A stretch of 64,000 bases of DNA, from assembly GCF_021155765.1 (NCBI RefSeq), contig NC_060106.1, positions 16,828,031-16,892,030 of the forward strand, given 5' to 3'. The DNA is from Diprion similis (Eukaryota; Arthropoda; Insecta; Hymenoptera; Diprionidae). Both the position numbers and the translations under genes were made by a program. Below, in pieces: positions 63,286-64,000 of the stretch (positions within the stretch are counted from its first letter, which is position 1; every line of letters starts with the position of its first letter). Below the pieces are notes generated by a model. It saw only the letters and a list, made by a program, of their open reading frames with translations, made no database searches and was not told the DNA's origin.

Positions 63286-63319
63286 ATGGCGGCTGAAGCG
63301 TCTATTCAAATTCTTATAG
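63286..63319 (+). CDS. First coding exon of an unidentified gene (partial, runs off the window)
   Basis: ATGGCGGCTGAAGCG in a strong context (CAACATGG) starts the peptide MAAEASIQILI. A Gly codon is split by the donor GTATGT at 63320. Eleven residues are too few to name the product. The CpG-rich patch and TCAGT upstream and the divergent arrangement with SGF29 support a real promoter and gene. A short upstream frame starts at 63272 (ATGATG) in another frame and overlaps this start; its TAG ends exactly at the splice donor. Confidence 0.55.
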
Positions 63320-64000
63320 GTATGTCTATGGAACTACCGACCGAAATTTAGCATCACAGCTATTTCAGCCGATCATGCAGAAAGTAGTTCGGAGATAAAT
63401 TCACAATTGACAATAATCTTCGCGGACGAGTTTTGCTATTACTTTATACGCAATTTATCCGAATAACGGCGATGGGGTTCAATTAATTCTCAGAATTCCT
63501 GACCCGATAAGTACGAAAAGGAGAATTAGCTAGCGATCCTCTTTACCGAGCGGTAATTTGATTAGATTTTGATTCGGTTGTTACTTCGTCTCGTCATTCG
63601 GACGAATTTCATAGACCCTAATGCCGTGCGAGGCAAATTGGTGCGTGGTTGCCATAGAACTTTGCACTTTTGCAACGACTCTTTACACGCGGAGTCCCTA
63701 CAAAACATTTTGCAGCAGTTCGAATGGTGTCCAGATTTTCGTCTTGCGCCCGTTACTTCTGTGCAAAAATATAGATGGAGGTCGCGTTTCAAAAGAGTAC
63801 TTACAAAACGGTTTGATCAATTTGTTCAGACGCTGTATTGACACAGTTATGCGTAAGGATACAATTGCGCGTAGTCTAAAGTAGCTGCAAGCAGCGAGTC
63901 CAGAATGGAACATGAAAGACAAAACGACTTTTTCCGTAATTTCTCTGCTGTTGGTCCTATACTCTTTTTGAAATTTTTTCCGCGTTCTTGAGGGTCCAAT
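63320..64000 (+). other. Presumed first intron of the unidentified gene
   Basis: Follows the GTATGT donor. Overlapping frames on both strands at 63562-63884 (76-90 codons) look like composition effects and have no recognisable domain. No acceptor joins them convincingly to the first exon. Confidence 0.4.

Noticed and set aside
63562..63922. Overlapping 74-90 codon frames on both strands at the right end
   Set aside because: Mutually overlapping, no recognisable domain and no acceptor joining them to the exon at 63286-63319. Probably intronic.
1..64000. CRISPR arrays, tRNA or rRNA genes, intact transposase or reverse transcriptase
   Set aside because: I looked for spaced direct repeats, B-box-like GGTTCGA contexts with matching stems, and transposase or polymerase motifs, and found none that hold up. 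A tRNAscan or RepeatMasker run could still find short or decayed copies.

Overview
The window reads as nuclear DNA of an insect. It contains short spliced exons with GT/AG introns, many microsatellites, and orthologues of conserved animal genes. One gene encodes a DIP-type cell-surface immunoglobulin protein, a family typical of arthropods. A hymenopteran, perhaps a sawfly, is my guess from general genome texture and is low-confidence. I see no bacterial, viral or CRISPR features, and no intact transposase or reverse transcriptase.

Layout. Positions 1-37358 hold no gene I can support. They contain microsatellites, CpG-rich islands, two adjacent foldback elements near 4 kb, one long inverted repeat near 31 kb, and one copy of a dispersed repeat near 13.7 kb. 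The first coding exon of the DIP-like gene begins just after a good splice acceptor at 37358. Untranslated 5' exons may therefore lie further left, and part of this desert may be intron or regulatory DNA of that gene.

From 37.4 kb onward there are four complete genes and the start of a fifth. (1) A DIP/lachesin-like three-Ig cell-adhesion protein, + strand, 8 coding exons, 436 aa (37422-47738). (2) A DDX51/Dbp73D-type DEAD-box RNA helicase, - strand, 6 exons, 635 aa (51376-54008). (3) Nuclear poly(A)-binding protein Pabp2/PABPN1, + strand, 6 coding exons, 226 aa (55253-57782). (4) SAGA/ATAC subunit SGF29, - strand, 5 coding exons, 293 aa (61079-62554). (5) A first coding exon of an unidentified + strand gene (63286-63319) that continues past the window. 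I rebuilt all exon joins by eye, and every phase closes. The DIP and DDX51 genes converge, as do Pabp2 and SGF29. DDX51/Pabp2 and SGF29/gene 5 are divergent pairs with short shared upstream regions.

DDX51 (ribosome biogenesis), Pabp2 (poly(A) tail length) and SGF29 (H3K4me3 reading) are housekeeping nuclear genes. The DIP gene is a neuronal recognition type with long introns and a large gene-poor flank. I found no convincing new multi-gene system. The observations most worth following are the terminal intron of Pabp2 (immediate stop if retained, plus internal poly(A) signals), a 55-nt hairpin at 60522-60576, the foldback elements, and an orphan protein-like ORF inside the first DIP intron.
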